NCBI GenBank assembly: GCA_003153155.1
Contig: PLWV01000004.1
Span: 40,578 to 104,577 of the forward strand
Direction: 5' to 3'
DNA: 64,000 nt
Origin: Gallionella sp.
GTDB lineage: Bacteria; Pseudomonadota; Gammaproteobacteria; Burkholderiales; Gallionellaceae
Part shown: piece by piece, positions 1-8,734 of the stretch
How positions within the stretch are numbered: the stretch's first letter is position 1
Layout of the letters: every line of letters starts with the position of its first letter
Notes under the pieces: generated by a model
Database searches by the model: none
Told to the model about the DNA's origin: nothing
The model's input: only the letters and a program-made list of their open reading frames with translations
Translations under genes and position numbers: made by a program

Positions 1-1370
1 GTGTCGAACGTAGCTGTCGACCCTGCACCGTCTGCTGCGCCCGCCGCACCCGCCGTATTCGCCGTGCCGGTCAAGCTGCTGACCATGCCGCTGGCGATCA
101 CGATCTTGCGGATTTTGTGGTTATTCGAATCCGCCACATACAGATTGGTGCCGTCGGTGGTGATGCCGGAAGGAGTGTCGAACGTAGCTGTCGACCCCGC
201 GCCATCCGCTGTGCCCGCCGCATTCGCGGGCGATCCCGCCAAGGTGGTGACCACGCCGCTGGCGATCACGATCTTGCGGATTTTGTTGTTATTCATATCC
301 GCCACATACAGGTTGGTGCCGTCGGTGGTGATGTTTGCAGGGTGGTTGAACCTTCCCGTCGCGCCAGTGCCGTCGGCTCCCGGCGCAGATCCGGCAAAAG
401 TGGTCACCGCACCGCTGGCGATCACGATCTGACGGATTTTGTTGTTACTCGAATCCGCCACATACAAGTTGGTGCCGTCGGTGGTGAGACCGTAAGGGTT
501 GTAGAACGTTGCCAGCGTAGCTGCGCCGTCCGCCGCACCCGACGTACCCGCTGTATTCGCCGTGCCCGTGAAGCTGCTGACCACGCCGGTGGCGATCACA
601 ATCTTGCGGATTTTTTGGTTACTCGTATCCGCCACATACACGTTGGTGCCGTCGGTGGTGATGCCATAAGTGATGTTGAACGTCGCCGCCGACCCCGGGC
701 CGTCCGCCGCTCCCGCTGCACCCGCCGTATTCGCAGCACCGGTCAAGCTGCTGACCGCGCCAGTGGCAATCACGATCTTGCGGATTTTGTAATTCGCCGT
801 ATCGGCCACATACAGGTTAGTCCCGTCGCTGGTGATGCTGCCAGGGCTGTGGAACGTTGCCAGCGTAGCTGCGCCGTCCGCCGCACCCGACGCACCCGCT
901 GTATTCGCCGTGCCCGTGAAGCTGCTGACCACACCGCTGGTGATCACGATCTTGCGGATTTTGTTATTCAATGCATCCGCCACATACAGGTTGCCACTGT
1001 CGATGGTGATGCTAATAGGTATGTAGAACGAGGCCGTCGACCCCGCGCCATCCGCTGCGCCCCCCCACTCACCGTATTCGCCGCACCGGTCAAGCTGCTC
1101 ACCTCGCCAGTGGCGATCACGATCTGGCGGATTTTGTTGTTATTCGTATCCGCCACATACAGGTTGGTGCCGTCGGTGGTGATGCCGTAAGGCTGGTCGA
1201 ACGTGGCCGCCGACCCTATGCCATCCGCCGCGCCGGCCGTACCCGATCCCGCCATGGTGGTGACCACGCCGGTGGCGATCACGATCTTGCGGATGGCGTT
1301 GTTCAACGTATCTGACACATATAGGTTGATGCCGTCGCTGGTGATGCCGTAAGGAGAATTAAATCTTGCT
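1..1370. repeat. tandem ~174-bp repeats encoding NHL blades
   Basis: At least eight direct repeats of about 165-174 bp are visible, for example units whose GATGCC-like element falls near 162, 327, 483, 657, 831, 1005, 1179 and 1347. They correspond to the protein repeats of the NHL lipoprotein on the minus strand. High identity between units makes recombination and copy-number change likely. Confidence 0.85.
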
Positions 1371-1582
1371 TGGGTGCCCGTGCCGTCCACTTTCGTCGAG
1401 GTCGTTCCCGCAAAGGTACTAACGGTCGGCGTCAAGTTCAGTGGATTACCTTGAACTGCGCCGCCCATGAGATGGGTAGATGTAGGTGCAGGTGCAGATC
1501 CGCCTCCATCCCCACACGCGACGAGTAACAACACAGCCAGAGTCAGTGCGCCACGTAAAATATCAGAGATGTTGAAGTTCAT
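1..1582 (-). pseudogene. NHL-repeat lipoprotein, frameshifted and cut by the window edge
   Basis: The gene starts at 1582 with an N-terminal signal ending in a lipobox-like LLLVAC at about residues 18-23, so an exported lipoprotein is likely. It continues as tandem NHL-type beta-propeller repeats of about 56-58 residues with the recurring core GITTDGTNLYVAD followed by KIRKIVIA. The frame breaks at a run of seven C at 1060-1066: the matching stretch of the other repeats is one base longer. The first frame stops at 968. After correction the repeats stay open to position 1 and beyond, so the 3' end lies outside the window. NHL propellers usually bind proteins or ligands; no specific role can be read here. 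The break may be decay, slippage at the C run or a sequencing error. Confidence 0.8.
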
Positions 1583-1810
1583 TTTAGGGACCCCTGTAGT
1601 AAACAAAATAAGTACATCCAAGATGGAACGGGATGTTGGCGCAAGACATCAGCAAAGTGATATCCAGCCGTACAAAAACAGCTGTAAGATACTCCCCCCC
1701 CAGCATTTAGTCTATAAGTCCAAAATGCCTAGATACTTTTACAAGCGCCCGCCGATATTTTTCTTTCATGATAAATTCCCCCGCTTATTTACCTGCTGCG
1801 TTACCTTTTA

Positions 1811-2662
1811 ATGTTTACTCATCCGCAATTCGATCCTGTCGCCCTGCAACTCGGCCCGCTTGCCATTCATTGGTACGGGCTGATGTACCTCGCCGGTTTT
1901 ATGACTTTCCTGTGGCTGGGACGCAAACGCATCGCCATGCTAAACAATGCACAAGATGCAAGGCGCAAGGCTCAAGATGCAAAGAAGAGCGAGCGCACGC
2001 CATCCTCACAACCCCTTGTCCCTTTCACTACCAAACTGCTCGACGACCTGCTGTTCTATGGCGTACTTGGGGTGATTCTGGGCGGGCGTTTGGGCTATGT
2101 GCTGTTCTACAAAGCCGCGTATTACTCCGCACATCCGCTGGAGATTTTTGCGGTCTGGCAAGGTGGCATGTCTTTTCACGGCGGCTTTCTCGGCGTACTG
2201 GTGGCGATAGTGTGGTTCGCGCACAAACGGCAACTGCGCTGGCTGCAACTGACCGACTTCATCGCCCCTCTGGTGCCGCCCGGCCTGGCGTTTGGCCGCC
2301 TCGGCAATTTCATCAACGGGGAACTGTGGGGACGGCCCACTGACGTGCCATGGGCGATGATCTTTCCCAAAGTGGATAACCTGCCGCGCCACCCCTCCCA
2401 GCTTTATGAATTCGCACTGGAGGGCGTGTTGTTATTCACGCTGCTCTGGTTGTACGCACGCAAGCCGCGTCCTGTCGGCGCAGTGTCAGGCTTATTCCTG
2501 ATCGGCTATGGCAGCTTCCGTTTTCTCGTCGAATTCACTCGCGAGCCGGACGATTTTCTCGGTTTGTTGTCGTTGGGCATGAGCATGGGGCAATGGCTGA
2601 GTTTGCCGATGGTGATTGCCGGTGTGCTGCTGATGGTTTTGAGCAGCCGGCGCGCCGCTTGA
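1811..2662 (+). CDS. lgt: phosphatidylglycerol-prolipoprotein diacylglyceryl transferase
   Basis: Inner-membrane enzyme that moves diacylglycerol from phosphatidylglycerol to the lipobox cysteine of prolipoproteins, the first step of lipoprotein maturation. Family landmarks are visible: the N-terminal [11 protein letters not shown] segment, [10 protein letters not shown] near residue 91, SFHGGFLG and the signature [16 protein letters not shown]. Several hydrophobic segments span the whole length. The protein is 283 residues, slightly long because of about 30 extra hydrophilic residues (roughly 45-74) between the first membrane helix and the LLFYGVLG helix. That stretch is rich in A, Q, D, K and R and comes from a low-complexity DNA insert. 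The gene is divergent from the NHL lipoprotein and is followed by a CNNM/CorC gene in the same direction. Confidence 0.95.
   Translation: MFTHPQFDPVALQLGPLAIHWYGLMYLAGFMTFLWLGRKRIAMLNNAQDARRKAQDAKKSERTPSSQPLVPFTTKLLDDLLFYGVLGVILGGRLGYVLFYKAAYYSAHPLEIFAVWQGGMSFHGGFLGVLVAIVWFAHKRQLRWLQLTDFIAPLVPPGLAFGRLGNFINGELWGRPTDVPWAMIFPKVDNLPRHPSQLYEFALEGVLLFTLLWLYARKPRPVGAVSGLFLIGYGSFRFLVEFTREPDDFLGLLSLGMSMGQWLSLPMVIAGVLLMVLSSRRAA
1943..2032. repeat. low-complexity in-frame insert inside lgt
   Basis: An imperfect repeat of CAAGATGCAAGGCGCAAGG type followed by a C-rich tail (CCTCACAACCCC). A similar arrangement lies between pilC and pilD at about 5693-5760, where CAAGGTACAAGG repeats are followed by CCTCAACCCCC. 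Within lgt it adds about 30 residues without breaking the frame. Confidence 0.5.
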
Positions 2663-2749
2663 CACCCGCTTACCTCTCGCCCACTATTCCCATCGTCGAA
2701 ATTACCCACCATCAAAATGACCCGCCATCACAATAACTAGGGCATCACT

Positions 2750-4027
2750 TTGGAAGACATCTCTTTAGTCACACTGTTTGGCATCTTGCTGTTGTTGCTG
2801 GTTTTCAGCGCGTTCTTCTCCGGCTCGGAAACCAGCATGATGGCGATCAACCGCTATCGCCTGAACAGCTTGGTACGCAGAGGAAATCGCAGCGCCAAAC
2901 TGGTCAACCGCCTGCTCGGCAAGGTGGATAAATTGCTCGGCTCCATCCTGCTCGGCAACACCCTGCTCAACGTCGGTGCCGCTGCGGTGACCAATATCAT
3001 CATCCTGCGCCTATTCGGACAAAACGATTTGGCGATACTGCTGGGCACACTGGCACTCACTTTCGTGCTTCTGGTATTCAGCGAAATCATGCCCAAGATC
3101 ATCGCGGCAAGTTACCCGGAACGCATCGCGCTGCCGGCCAGCTATTTGCTCACGCCGCTGATCACGCTATTCCATCCGGTAGTCTCGGTAGCCACTGCCA
3201 TGGTAAAAGGCGTTCTGTGGTTGCTGCGCATCAAGATAGAAACCGATCAAAGCAGACAAAAAATGACGATGGAGGAGTTGCGCGGACTGGTATTGGATGC
3301 TGAGCATTTCCTGCCGCGCAAGCATCAGAAGATGCTGCTCAATCTGGTTGATCTTGAACGCATCACCGTGAACGATGTGATGATTCCGCGCAATCATATC
3401 GAAGCACTGGATATCAACGCCGACGCGAACGAATTGCGCCAGCAAATCATTACCTGCCACCACACGCTGCTGCCGGTTTATGCCGACACGCCCAGCAACA
3501 TCATTGGCATCCTGCATATCAAACGGGTGCCGGCCTTGCTGCAGGAAACCACGCTGGATTTGACCCAACTGCGCGAAATACTCAATGAGCCTTACTTCAT
3601 CCCCTCCGACACGCCGCTGCTCAAGCAGCTGCAACAGTTTCAGGAGCGCCACTCGCGGCTTGGATTGGTGGTGGATGAATATGGCGAGCTGCTCGGCTTG
3701 ATGACGCTGGAAAACATCCTTGAGGAAATCGTCGGCGAATTCACTACGCAATCGCCCTCGCAAACCGGTAAATTTCTGCGCCAAGAAGATGGTAGTGTTC
3801 TGCTGGAAGGCAGCAGCAGTTTGCGCGAATTGAATCGTAAACTGGGTTTGCAGCTGCCGCTGGATGGCGCGAAAACACTGAACGGCCTGATTCTTGATCA
3901 TCTCGAAGACATTCCGGAAACAGGCACCAGCCTGAAAATCGCAGGCTATCCGATAGAGATCATTCAGACACAGGATCGCATTGTGAAGGTGGCGCGCATT
4001 TTTCCGGCACAACCGAATAATCGGTAA
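2750..4027 (+). CDS. CNNM/CBS-domain membrane protein (HlyC/CorC, YfjD type)
   Basis: 425 residues. An N-terminal CNNM membrane domain (about 1-190) carries the family motif FFSGSETSMMAINRYRL and several hydrophobic helices. A pair of CBS modules follows at about 205-325 (MIPRNHIEALDI, VVDEYGELLGLMTLENILEEIVGE), then a C-terminal CorC/HlyC transporter-associated domain. Members are linked to Mg2+/Co2+ efflux or homeostasis; the exact substrate cannot be read here. Translation most likely starts at the TTG at 2750, preceded by an AGGG stretch. A MITE follows the stop codon. Confidence 0.88.
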   Translation: MEDISLVTLFGILLLLLVFSAFFSGSETSMMAINRYRLNSLVRRGNRSAKLVNRLLGKVDKLLGSILLGNTLLNVGAAAVTNIIILRLFGQNDLAILLGTLALTFVLLVFSEIMPKIIAASYPERIALPASYLLTPLITLFHPVVSVATAMVKGVLWLLRIKIETDQSRQKMTMEELRGLVLDAEHFLPRKHQKMLLNLVDLERITVNDVMIPRNHIEALDINADANELRQQIITCHHTLLPVYADTPSNIIGILHIKRVPALLQETTLDLTQLREILNEPYFIPSDTPLLKQLQQFQERHSRLGLVVDEYGELLGLMTLENILEEIVGEFTTQSPSQTGKFLRQEDGSVLLEGSSSLRELNRKLGLQLPLDGAKTLNGLILDHLEDIPETGTSLKIAGYPIEIIQTQDRIVKVARIFPAQPNNR

Positions 4028-4030
4028 TAG

Positions 4031-4371
4031 GAAACCTCTAAAAATTCAGAGTTCGCCCAAATGCCCCACAAGGGGATGCCGATCCGCTACGGGCAAAAGC
4101 AGCCCGTGCGGAATCGTCAGCAAGGCGCGGAAAAGGGGTAAGCAGGCAAGCCGCGTAGCGGCTGCTCGCAAAAAATTTTAGTTCCGGCTAACCTAAAGGT
4201 TACCCTACACTGAAACTTCGTTTTGCCGCGCCGCATATGTTTGGATATGTAAGCAAGAAATTTTTTACGCAACGCAGCATAACCAGCGACTTGGCTGGCG
4301 TCTTTTGACAGCTTAGTCGAATGGCTAGTAGTTCATCAGTTGGGATGAAATGTGGATTTTTAGAGGTTCCC
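4031..4371. mobile_element. MITE copy A with terminal inverted repeats and 5-bp target duplication
   Basis: Non-coding element bounded by inverted repeats GAAACCTCTAAAAATTCA on the left and TGGATTTTTAGAGGTTCCC on the right. It is flanked by the direct repeat AATAG at 4026-4030 and 4372-4376, the expected target-site duplication. The interior matches copy B at 17954-18151. Compared with B it carries an extra block of about 85 bp and a clean 59-bp insertion of the palindromic element described at 4280. It fills most of the gap between the CNNM gene and pilC and encodes no credible protein, so it must rely on a transposase elsewhere. Confidence 0.8.
4280..4338 (-). repeat. palindromic element copy 1 (inside MITE copy A)
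   Basis: 59 bp running from TAACCAGCGACTTGGC to GGCTAGTAGTTCATCA on the plus strand. The inner part can fold as a hairpin with GACTT/TTAGTC arms and a GTC-TTTT-GAC tip. MITE copy B lacks exactly this segment: GCAACGCAGCA joins directly to GTTGGGATG there. That gives the empty-site structure and the element boundaries. Confidence 0.8.
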
Positions 4372-4467
4372 AATAGAAAACATGCCTTTACAAGAGGCAT
4401 AAAGCTCGGCATGATGCCCGCCAACATTAGCCCATAAACAATTAGTGAGTGACCCAAGGGAGGCACT

Positions 4468-5685
4468 ATGGCTGTCGCAGCAAAAGATCAAAAGACAAAA
4501 GATTTTACTTACGCTTGGGAAGGGAAGGACAAAACCGGCAAGCTGGTCAAAGGCGAGATGCGCGCGCCCGGCGAGGCCAGCGTGTCTGCTCATTTGCGGC
4601 GCCAAGGGGTCAATGTCACAAAAATAAAACGTCAGCGTAACAAGGGCAAGGCCATCACCGCCAAAGACATCACGCTGTTCACGCGCCAGCTTGCCGTCAT
4701 GATGAAAGCGGGCGTACCCCTGTTGCAAGCTTTCGACATCGTGGGCAAGGGGCATAGCAATCCCTCTGTAGCACGGCTGCTGCTGGACATCAAAACCGAC
4801 GTTGAAACCGGCAGCAGCCTGCAGCAGGCCTTCCTGAAATACCCGCTGTATTTCGACGCGTTGTATTGCAACCTGATCGGCGCGGGTGAGGCAGCGGGTA
4901 TTCTGGACGGCCTGTTGGAGCGCCTGGCGACCTACATGGAAAAAACCCAGGCTCTCAAGAGCAAAATCAAATCAGCGCTGTTCTACCCGATTTCCATCAT
5001 TGTAGTGGCGTTCCTCATTACCGCCGTGATCATGATTTTTGTGATCCCGGCGTTCAAAGAACTGTTCGAAGGCTTTGGTGCGAAGTTGCCTACTCCGACA
5101 TTGGTTCTCATGGGCATTTCCGATGTCTTCGTAAGCTATTGGTATCTGATTTTTGGCGGGATCGGTGGTGGCCTTTACGCCTTCTTCTATTTCTGGAAGC
5201 GCAGCAAAAAAATGCAGGACACCATGGACAAACTGTTGCTTAAACTGCCCATTTTCGGCGAGCTGATCCGCAAAGCCACTATCGCCCGCTGGACCCGTAC
5301 ACTTGCCACCATGTTCGCTGCCGGCGTGCCATTGGTCGAATCCCTTGATTCGGTTGCCGGTGCGGCGGGTAATGCGGTGTATTTCAATGCCACCAAAGTC
5401 ATTCAACGCGAAGTCAGCACCGGCAGCGGCCTGACCGTCGCCATGCAGAACACCGGGATATTCCCGAGCATGGTGTTGCAAATGTGTGCCATCGGTGAAG
5501 AGGCCGGCTCGCTGGACGCCATGCTCAGCAAAGTGGCCGACTTCTATGAAGCCGAAGTGGATGATGCGGTGGCAGCCATCTCCAGCCTGATGGAGCCGGT
5601 CATCATGGTGGTCCTCGGCACGCTGATCGGCGGCATGGTGATTGCGATGTATCTGCCGATATTCAAGATGGGCGAAGTCATTTAA
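4468..5685 (+). CDS. pilC: type IV pilus inner-membrane platform protein PilC
   Basis: 405 residues with two T2SSF domains (about 70-195 and 270-400), each followed by hydrophobic segments such as ALFYPISIIVVAFLITAV, and the C-terminal GGMVIAMYLPIFKMGEVI typical of the PilC/GspF family. PilC is the inner-membrane platform that couples the PilB and PilT ATPases to pilin assembly and retraction. The ATG at 4468 has a strong Shine-Dalgarno (GGGAGG) seven bases upstream. pilD follows after about 90 bp, but no pilB lies next to it in the window. Confidence 0.95.
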   Translation: MAVAAKDQKTKDFTYAWEGKDKTGKLVKGEMRAPGEASVSAHLRRQGVNVTKIKRQRNKGKAITAKDITLFTRQLAVMMKAGVPLLQAFDIVGKGHSNPSVARLLLDIKTDVETGSSLQQAFLKYPLYFDALYCNLIGAGEAAGILDGLLERLATYMEKTQALKSKIKSALFYPISIIVVAFLITAVIMIFVIPAFKELFEGFGAKLPTPTLVLMGISDVFVSYWYLIFGGIGGGLYAFFYFWKRSKKMQDTMDKLLLKLPIFGELIRKATIARWTRTLATMFAAGVPLVESLDSVAGAAGNAVYFNATKVIQREVSTGSGLTVAMQNTGIFPSMVLQMCAIGEEAGSLDAMLSKVADFYEAEVDDAVAAISSLMEPVIMVVLGTLIGGMVIAMYLPIFKMGEVI

Positions 5686-5772
5686 TGAAAAATCAGGCAA
5701 GAGGCGCAAGGTACAAGGTACAAAGTACAAATTCCCCTGCAGTCCTCAACCCCCGATCCTTGTTGCGACACT

Positions 5773-6693
5773 ATGAGTTTGCCGGAGCTACTGCAAACGA
5801 TCCCCGCCGAATTTGTTGGCGCATGCCTGAAATTGGGCCTGATGGTCGGCAGTTTTCTTAACGTGGTGATTCATCGTTTGCCGAAAATGATGGAACTTGG
5901 CTGGCAGCAACAATGCGCCGAACTGTCCCAAAGCGATGCCCAAAGTGACGTAGATCACAGCCAATCGCCTGCGAGTGCGGAGGGTGAACCTGCCCCACAC
6001 ACACCTTACAATCTCATCGTTCCACGCTCCGCCTGCCCGCATTGCAATCACGCTATCAGCGCGTGGGAAAACATCCCCATCGTCAGTTATCTGCTGTTAC
6101 GCGGCAAGTGCAAGGGCTGCGGTGCAGCCATTTCGCCCCGCTATCCGATCATCGAGGCGATCAGCGGCATTCTGTGCGCCTATGCGGCCTGGCACTTTGG
6201 TTTCGGGCTGGCCGCGGTCGGTGCACTGCTGCTCATCTGGGCATTGCTGGCTCTCACTGCAATCGACTTTGACACGCAATTGCTACCGGACGACATCACT
6301 CTGCCACTGCTCTGGGCGGGCTTGCTGCTCAACCTGTTCGGGGTCTTTACCAATTTGCCCAGCGCAGTGCTTGGTGCAGTAATCGGTTATCTCGCACTGT
6401 GGAGCGTGTACTGGCTGTTCAAGTTCACCACCGGCAAAGAAGGCATGGGCTACGGCGATTTCAAACTGCTTGCGGCCTTGGGTGCCTGGCTGGGCTGGCA
6501 AATGTTGCCGCTGATCATTTTGCTGTCCTCGCTGGTAGGCGCGGTGATCGGCATCACCTTGATAGTGGCACTCAAGCATGGTCGCAACATCCCCATCCCG
6601 TTTGGCCCTTATCTGGCGGGCGGAGGGCTGATCGCGCTGTTCTGGGGACAAACTCTGACACAAGGTTATCTGCAACTGCTTTCGGTCCCATGA
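5773..6693 (+). CDS. pilD: prepilin leader peptidase / N-methyltransferase PilD
   Basis: 306-residue polytopic membrane aspartic protease (family A24) that cleaves type IV prepilin leaders and methylates the new N-terminus. The cytoplasmic loop holds the zinc tetracysteine pair CPHC and CKGC (about residues 92-120), characteristic of bifunctional PilD enzymes. The two catalytic aspartates are seen in TAIDFDTQLLPDD and GYGDFKLLAALG. The loop before the first CxxC is longer than usual and low in complexity (about 48-75, rich in S, Q, D). It follows pilC in the same direction, consistent with a pilus operon. Confidence 0.95.
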   Translation: MSLPELLQTIPAEFVGACLKLGLMVGSFLNVVIHRLPKMMELGWQQQCAELSQSDAQSDVDHSQSPASAEGEPAPHTPYNLIVPRSACPHCNHAISAWENIPIVSYLLLRGKCKGCGAAISPRYPIIEAISGILCAYAAWHFGFGLAAVGALLLIWALLALTAIDFDTQLLPDDITLPLLWAGLLLNLFGVFTNLPSAVLGAVIGYLALWSVYWLFKFTTGKEGMGYGDFKLLAALGAWLGWQMLPLIILLSSLVGAVIGITLIVALKHGRNIPIPFGPYLAGGGLIALFWGQTLTQGYLQLLSVP

Positions 6694-6742
6694 TTCCAAT
6701 CCTATTTCATCGGTGAAACTGCGTTGGCTTCCTCGCTCACTC

Positions 6743-6816
6743 CTGATGAAACAACTGATATGACTACTAGCCATCTGACTAACCCAGCAAAAGACGCTGG
6801 GCAAGTCATTGGTTAT
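6743..6816 (+). repeat. palindromic element copy 2
   Basis: Runs from TGATGAAACAACT to CAAGTCATTGGTTAT. The central hairpin is GACTAA-CCCAGC, a short A-rich loop, then GCTGGG-CAAGTC. It lies in the pilD-coaE gap directly before copy 3. The 400-bp gap holds no credible gene, only these repeats. Confidence 0.75.
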
Positions 6817-6891
6817 AGCCATTCGACTAGGCTATCAGCCGAAGAGCTTTTGGCCGGGCACCCGAAAGACGATAGCCAAGTCGCTGGTTAT
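6815..6891 (+). repeat. palindromic element copy 3 (long form)
   Basis: Shares the GACTAGGC and GCCAAGTC arms, but the tip of the hairpin carries a 35-40 bp extension containing CCGAAGAGCTTTTGGCCGGG and CACCCGAAAGACGA. The stem just below the extension is GGCTA/TAGCC. The same extension occurs at 19901-19988 (stem GGCTG/CAGCC), in murE and in part in secA. Confidence 0.75.
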
Positions 6892-6904
6892 AGTCGTGCT
6901 AAAG

Positions 6905-6990
6905 ATACCCCCACCCTAACCCTCCCCCGCAGGGAGAGGGGACGATTGCTCCTTCCTCCTCCGGGGGAAGGTTGGGATGAGGGCGGCACT
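6905..6990. repeat. C/T-rich palindromic repeat
   Basis: Pyrimidine-rich inverted repeat (CCCTAACCCTCCCCC, GGGAGAGGGG, then CCTCCTCCGGGGGAAGG). A related sequence is fused to the palindromic element inside murC at about 26772-26825, so the two repeat types travel side by side at both sites. Confidence 0.55.
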
Positions 6991-7097
6991 GCCTGCGTCG
7001 TTCGCTTTGCGTCGCGGTCGATGCGAAGCATCGGGAACCGCACGGCATACCCCTTGCGGGTGCAGCCGCCTTGTTTGACCTTCGAAATAGGATTGGA

Positions 7098-7706
7098 ATG
7101 AGGCTCTGTATAGGGCTCACCGGTGGGATAGGCTGCGGCAAAAGCACGGTGGCCGGCTTGTTCGCGAAACATGGCGCAGGCATCATCGACACGGACACAA
7201 TCGCCCGCCGCCTGACGCAAGCCGGTGGCGAGGCCATTGCGGCGATTCGTGCGGCCTTTGGCGATGATTACATCACGGATGACGGTGCATTGAATCGCGC
7301 AAAAATGCGCGGGCTGATCTTTTCGGATGCGGCTGCCAAGCAACGGCTGGAACTGATTTTGCATCCCCTGATACTCGAACAGGCCAAGGTGCAACTCCGG
7401 CAATTGCAAACCAAACCTTACATCATCCTTGTCGTGCCGCTGTTAGCGGAAAGTCCGGCGTTCCGGCAACTGGCTCAGCGCGTTCTGGTGGTGGATTGCG
7501 ACGAAAATACCCAGGTTGCGCGCGTCATTGGACGCAGTCGAATGACCGAGGCAGAAGTACGCGGCATCATCGCACAGCAAACACCGCGTGCCGAACGGCT
7601 TCAACTGGCTGACGATGTCATACGCAATGATGCCGGTCTGGACAGCCTGGCAGAACAGGTTAGCGTTCTGCATGGACACTACTCGGACAGGCAAAACAAC
7701 GATTGA
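7098..7706 (+). CDS. coaE: dephospho-CoA kinase
   Basis: Phosphorylates dephospho-CoA on the 3'-OH of its ribose, the last step of coenzyme A synthesis. The P-loop GLTGGIGCGKSTVA sits at residues 5-18, followed by DTDTIAR and the lid-region motif HPLI. About 202 residues, normal for the family. I chose the ATG at 7098 rather than an earlier in-frame start because it has AGGATTGGA just upstream and aligns with the usual N-terminus. In many proteobacteria coaE sits with pilD and zapD, as here. Confidence 0.95.
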   Translation: MRLCIGLTGGIGCGKSTVAGLFAKHGAGIIDTDTIARRLTQAGGEAIAAIRAAFGDDYITDDGALNRAKMRGLIFSDAAAKQRLELILHPLILEQAKVQLRQLQTKPYIILVVPLLAESPAFRQLAQRVLVVDCDENTQVARVIGRSRMTEAEVRGIIAQQTPRAERLQLADDVIRNDAGLDSLAEQVSVLHGHYSDRQNND

Positions 7707-7775
7707 CGATATCAGGATATTCAATATATCGTTCGCAACTGACTTTCCTTCAACAGCACATCGGGCAATGACGGC

Positions 7776-8537
7776 GTGATCAGCTACGAGTTTCCTCTTA
7801 ATGAAAAGGTTCGCATCCTGTTGCGCCTTGAGGATTTGTTCGCGCGCATGACGCACTTCGCCGAACATGATCACAGCATGGATCACCACGCGGCACTGAT
7901 CACACTGTTTGAAATTCTTGAAGTCATCAGCCGTGCCGACTTGAAATCCGATTTACTGCAAGAACTGGAACGCCAGAAACGCGTGTTATCCAGCTTGCAC
8001 AACAACCCGGCGATTTCCGAACAGGCACTGGATGCGATTCTGATAGAGATTGAGCAGGCTTCCGGGTTTTTGCTTGCAATGAGCGGGAAGATCGGCCAGC
8101 ACCTGCGCGAGAATGAGTGGTTGATGGGCATCAAGCAACGCGCTGTCATGCCGGGCGGCACATGTCAGTTTGACCTGCCTTCCTATCACTACTGGCAAGA
8201 ACAGGATGTTCGCTCGAGGCGTGAAAATCTGCGCTCATGGCTGGCTCCGCTGTTACCTCTGCATACCGGTTTGAAAATCGTCCTGCGTCTGCTGCGCGAA
8301 AACGGCAAGGTCTTTCACTTCACTGCGCATCAAGGCACTTTCCAGCAAATGCAGGGCGGGCGTGTCGCGCAAATGCTGCGGGTCAGCATAAGCAGAGAAC
8401 TGCTGTGCATACCCGAGGTCGGGGCCAACAAGTACGCCATCAATATCCGCTTCATCGCCGCCAACTATGCGGCGAAATCTTCCCTGTTCGAACAGGATGT
8501 CCCTTTTAAACTGACCTTTTGCAGCATCCCTTCATAA
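7776..8537 (+). CDS. zapD: cell division protein ZapD
   Basis: 253-residue FtsZ-associated protein that bundles FtsZ filaments and supports Z-ring stability. The N-terminal [19 protein letters not shown] and the following alpha-helical half (to about 115) are typical; the C-terminal half is the beta-rich domain ([17 protein letters not shown]). Translation starts at a GTG at 7776. An upstream ATG at 7769 is out of frame and ends at once. The stop codon overlaps the yacG start (TAATG). Confidence 0.93.
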   Translation: MISYEFPLNEKVRILLRLEDLFARMTHFAEHDHSMDHHAALITLFEILEVISRADLKSDLLQELERQKRVLSSLHNNPAISEQALDAILIEIEQASGFLLAMSGKIGQHLRENEWLMGIKQRAVMPGGTCQFDLPSYHYWQEQDVRSRRENLRSWLAPLLPLHTGLKIVLRLLRENGKVFHFTAHQGTFQQMQGGRVAQMLRVSISRELLCIPEVGANKYAINIRFIAANYAAKSSLFEQDVPFKLTFCSIPS

Positions 8538-8734
8538 TGCAAAATAAAACAGCACCGATCGTAGCCTGTCCGCATTGCGGCAAAGAACATCAATGGGACA
8601 CCGGCAACCGCTTTCGCCCGTTTTGCAGCGAACGCTGCAAGCTGATCGATCTGGGAAAGTGGGCCAGTGAAGACTATCGTGTCGCACAGCCTCAAGACGA
8701 ACAAGAATTACTCCCTCCCGCTCACCAAGCCTGA
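8537..8734 (+). CDS. yacG: DNA gyrase inhibitor YacG (zinc-binding)
   Basis: 65 residues from the ATG at 8537, which overlaps the zapD stop. It has the four-cysteine zinc knuckle CPHCGKE...[16 protein letters not shown] that defines YacG. E. coli YacG binds GyrB and inhibits gyrase activity. The tail after DYRV is short and polar, as usual. It converges with the Nudix-ThiE gene, overlapping its 3' end by 13 bases. Confidence 0.93.
   Translation: MQNKTAPIVACPHCGKEHQWDTGNRFRPFCSERCKLIDLGKWASEDYRVAQPQDEQELLPPAHQA

Noticed and set aside
117-1190. Long plus-strand open frame (357 residues)
   Set aside because: It is the reverse of the NHL repeats, with an R/H-rich composition typical of antisense frames; the minus strand gives the recognisable protein.
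6724-7101. 125-residue open frame between pilD and coaE
   Set aside because: Made entirely of repeat sequence; useful only because it shows that the repeats remain open in several frames.
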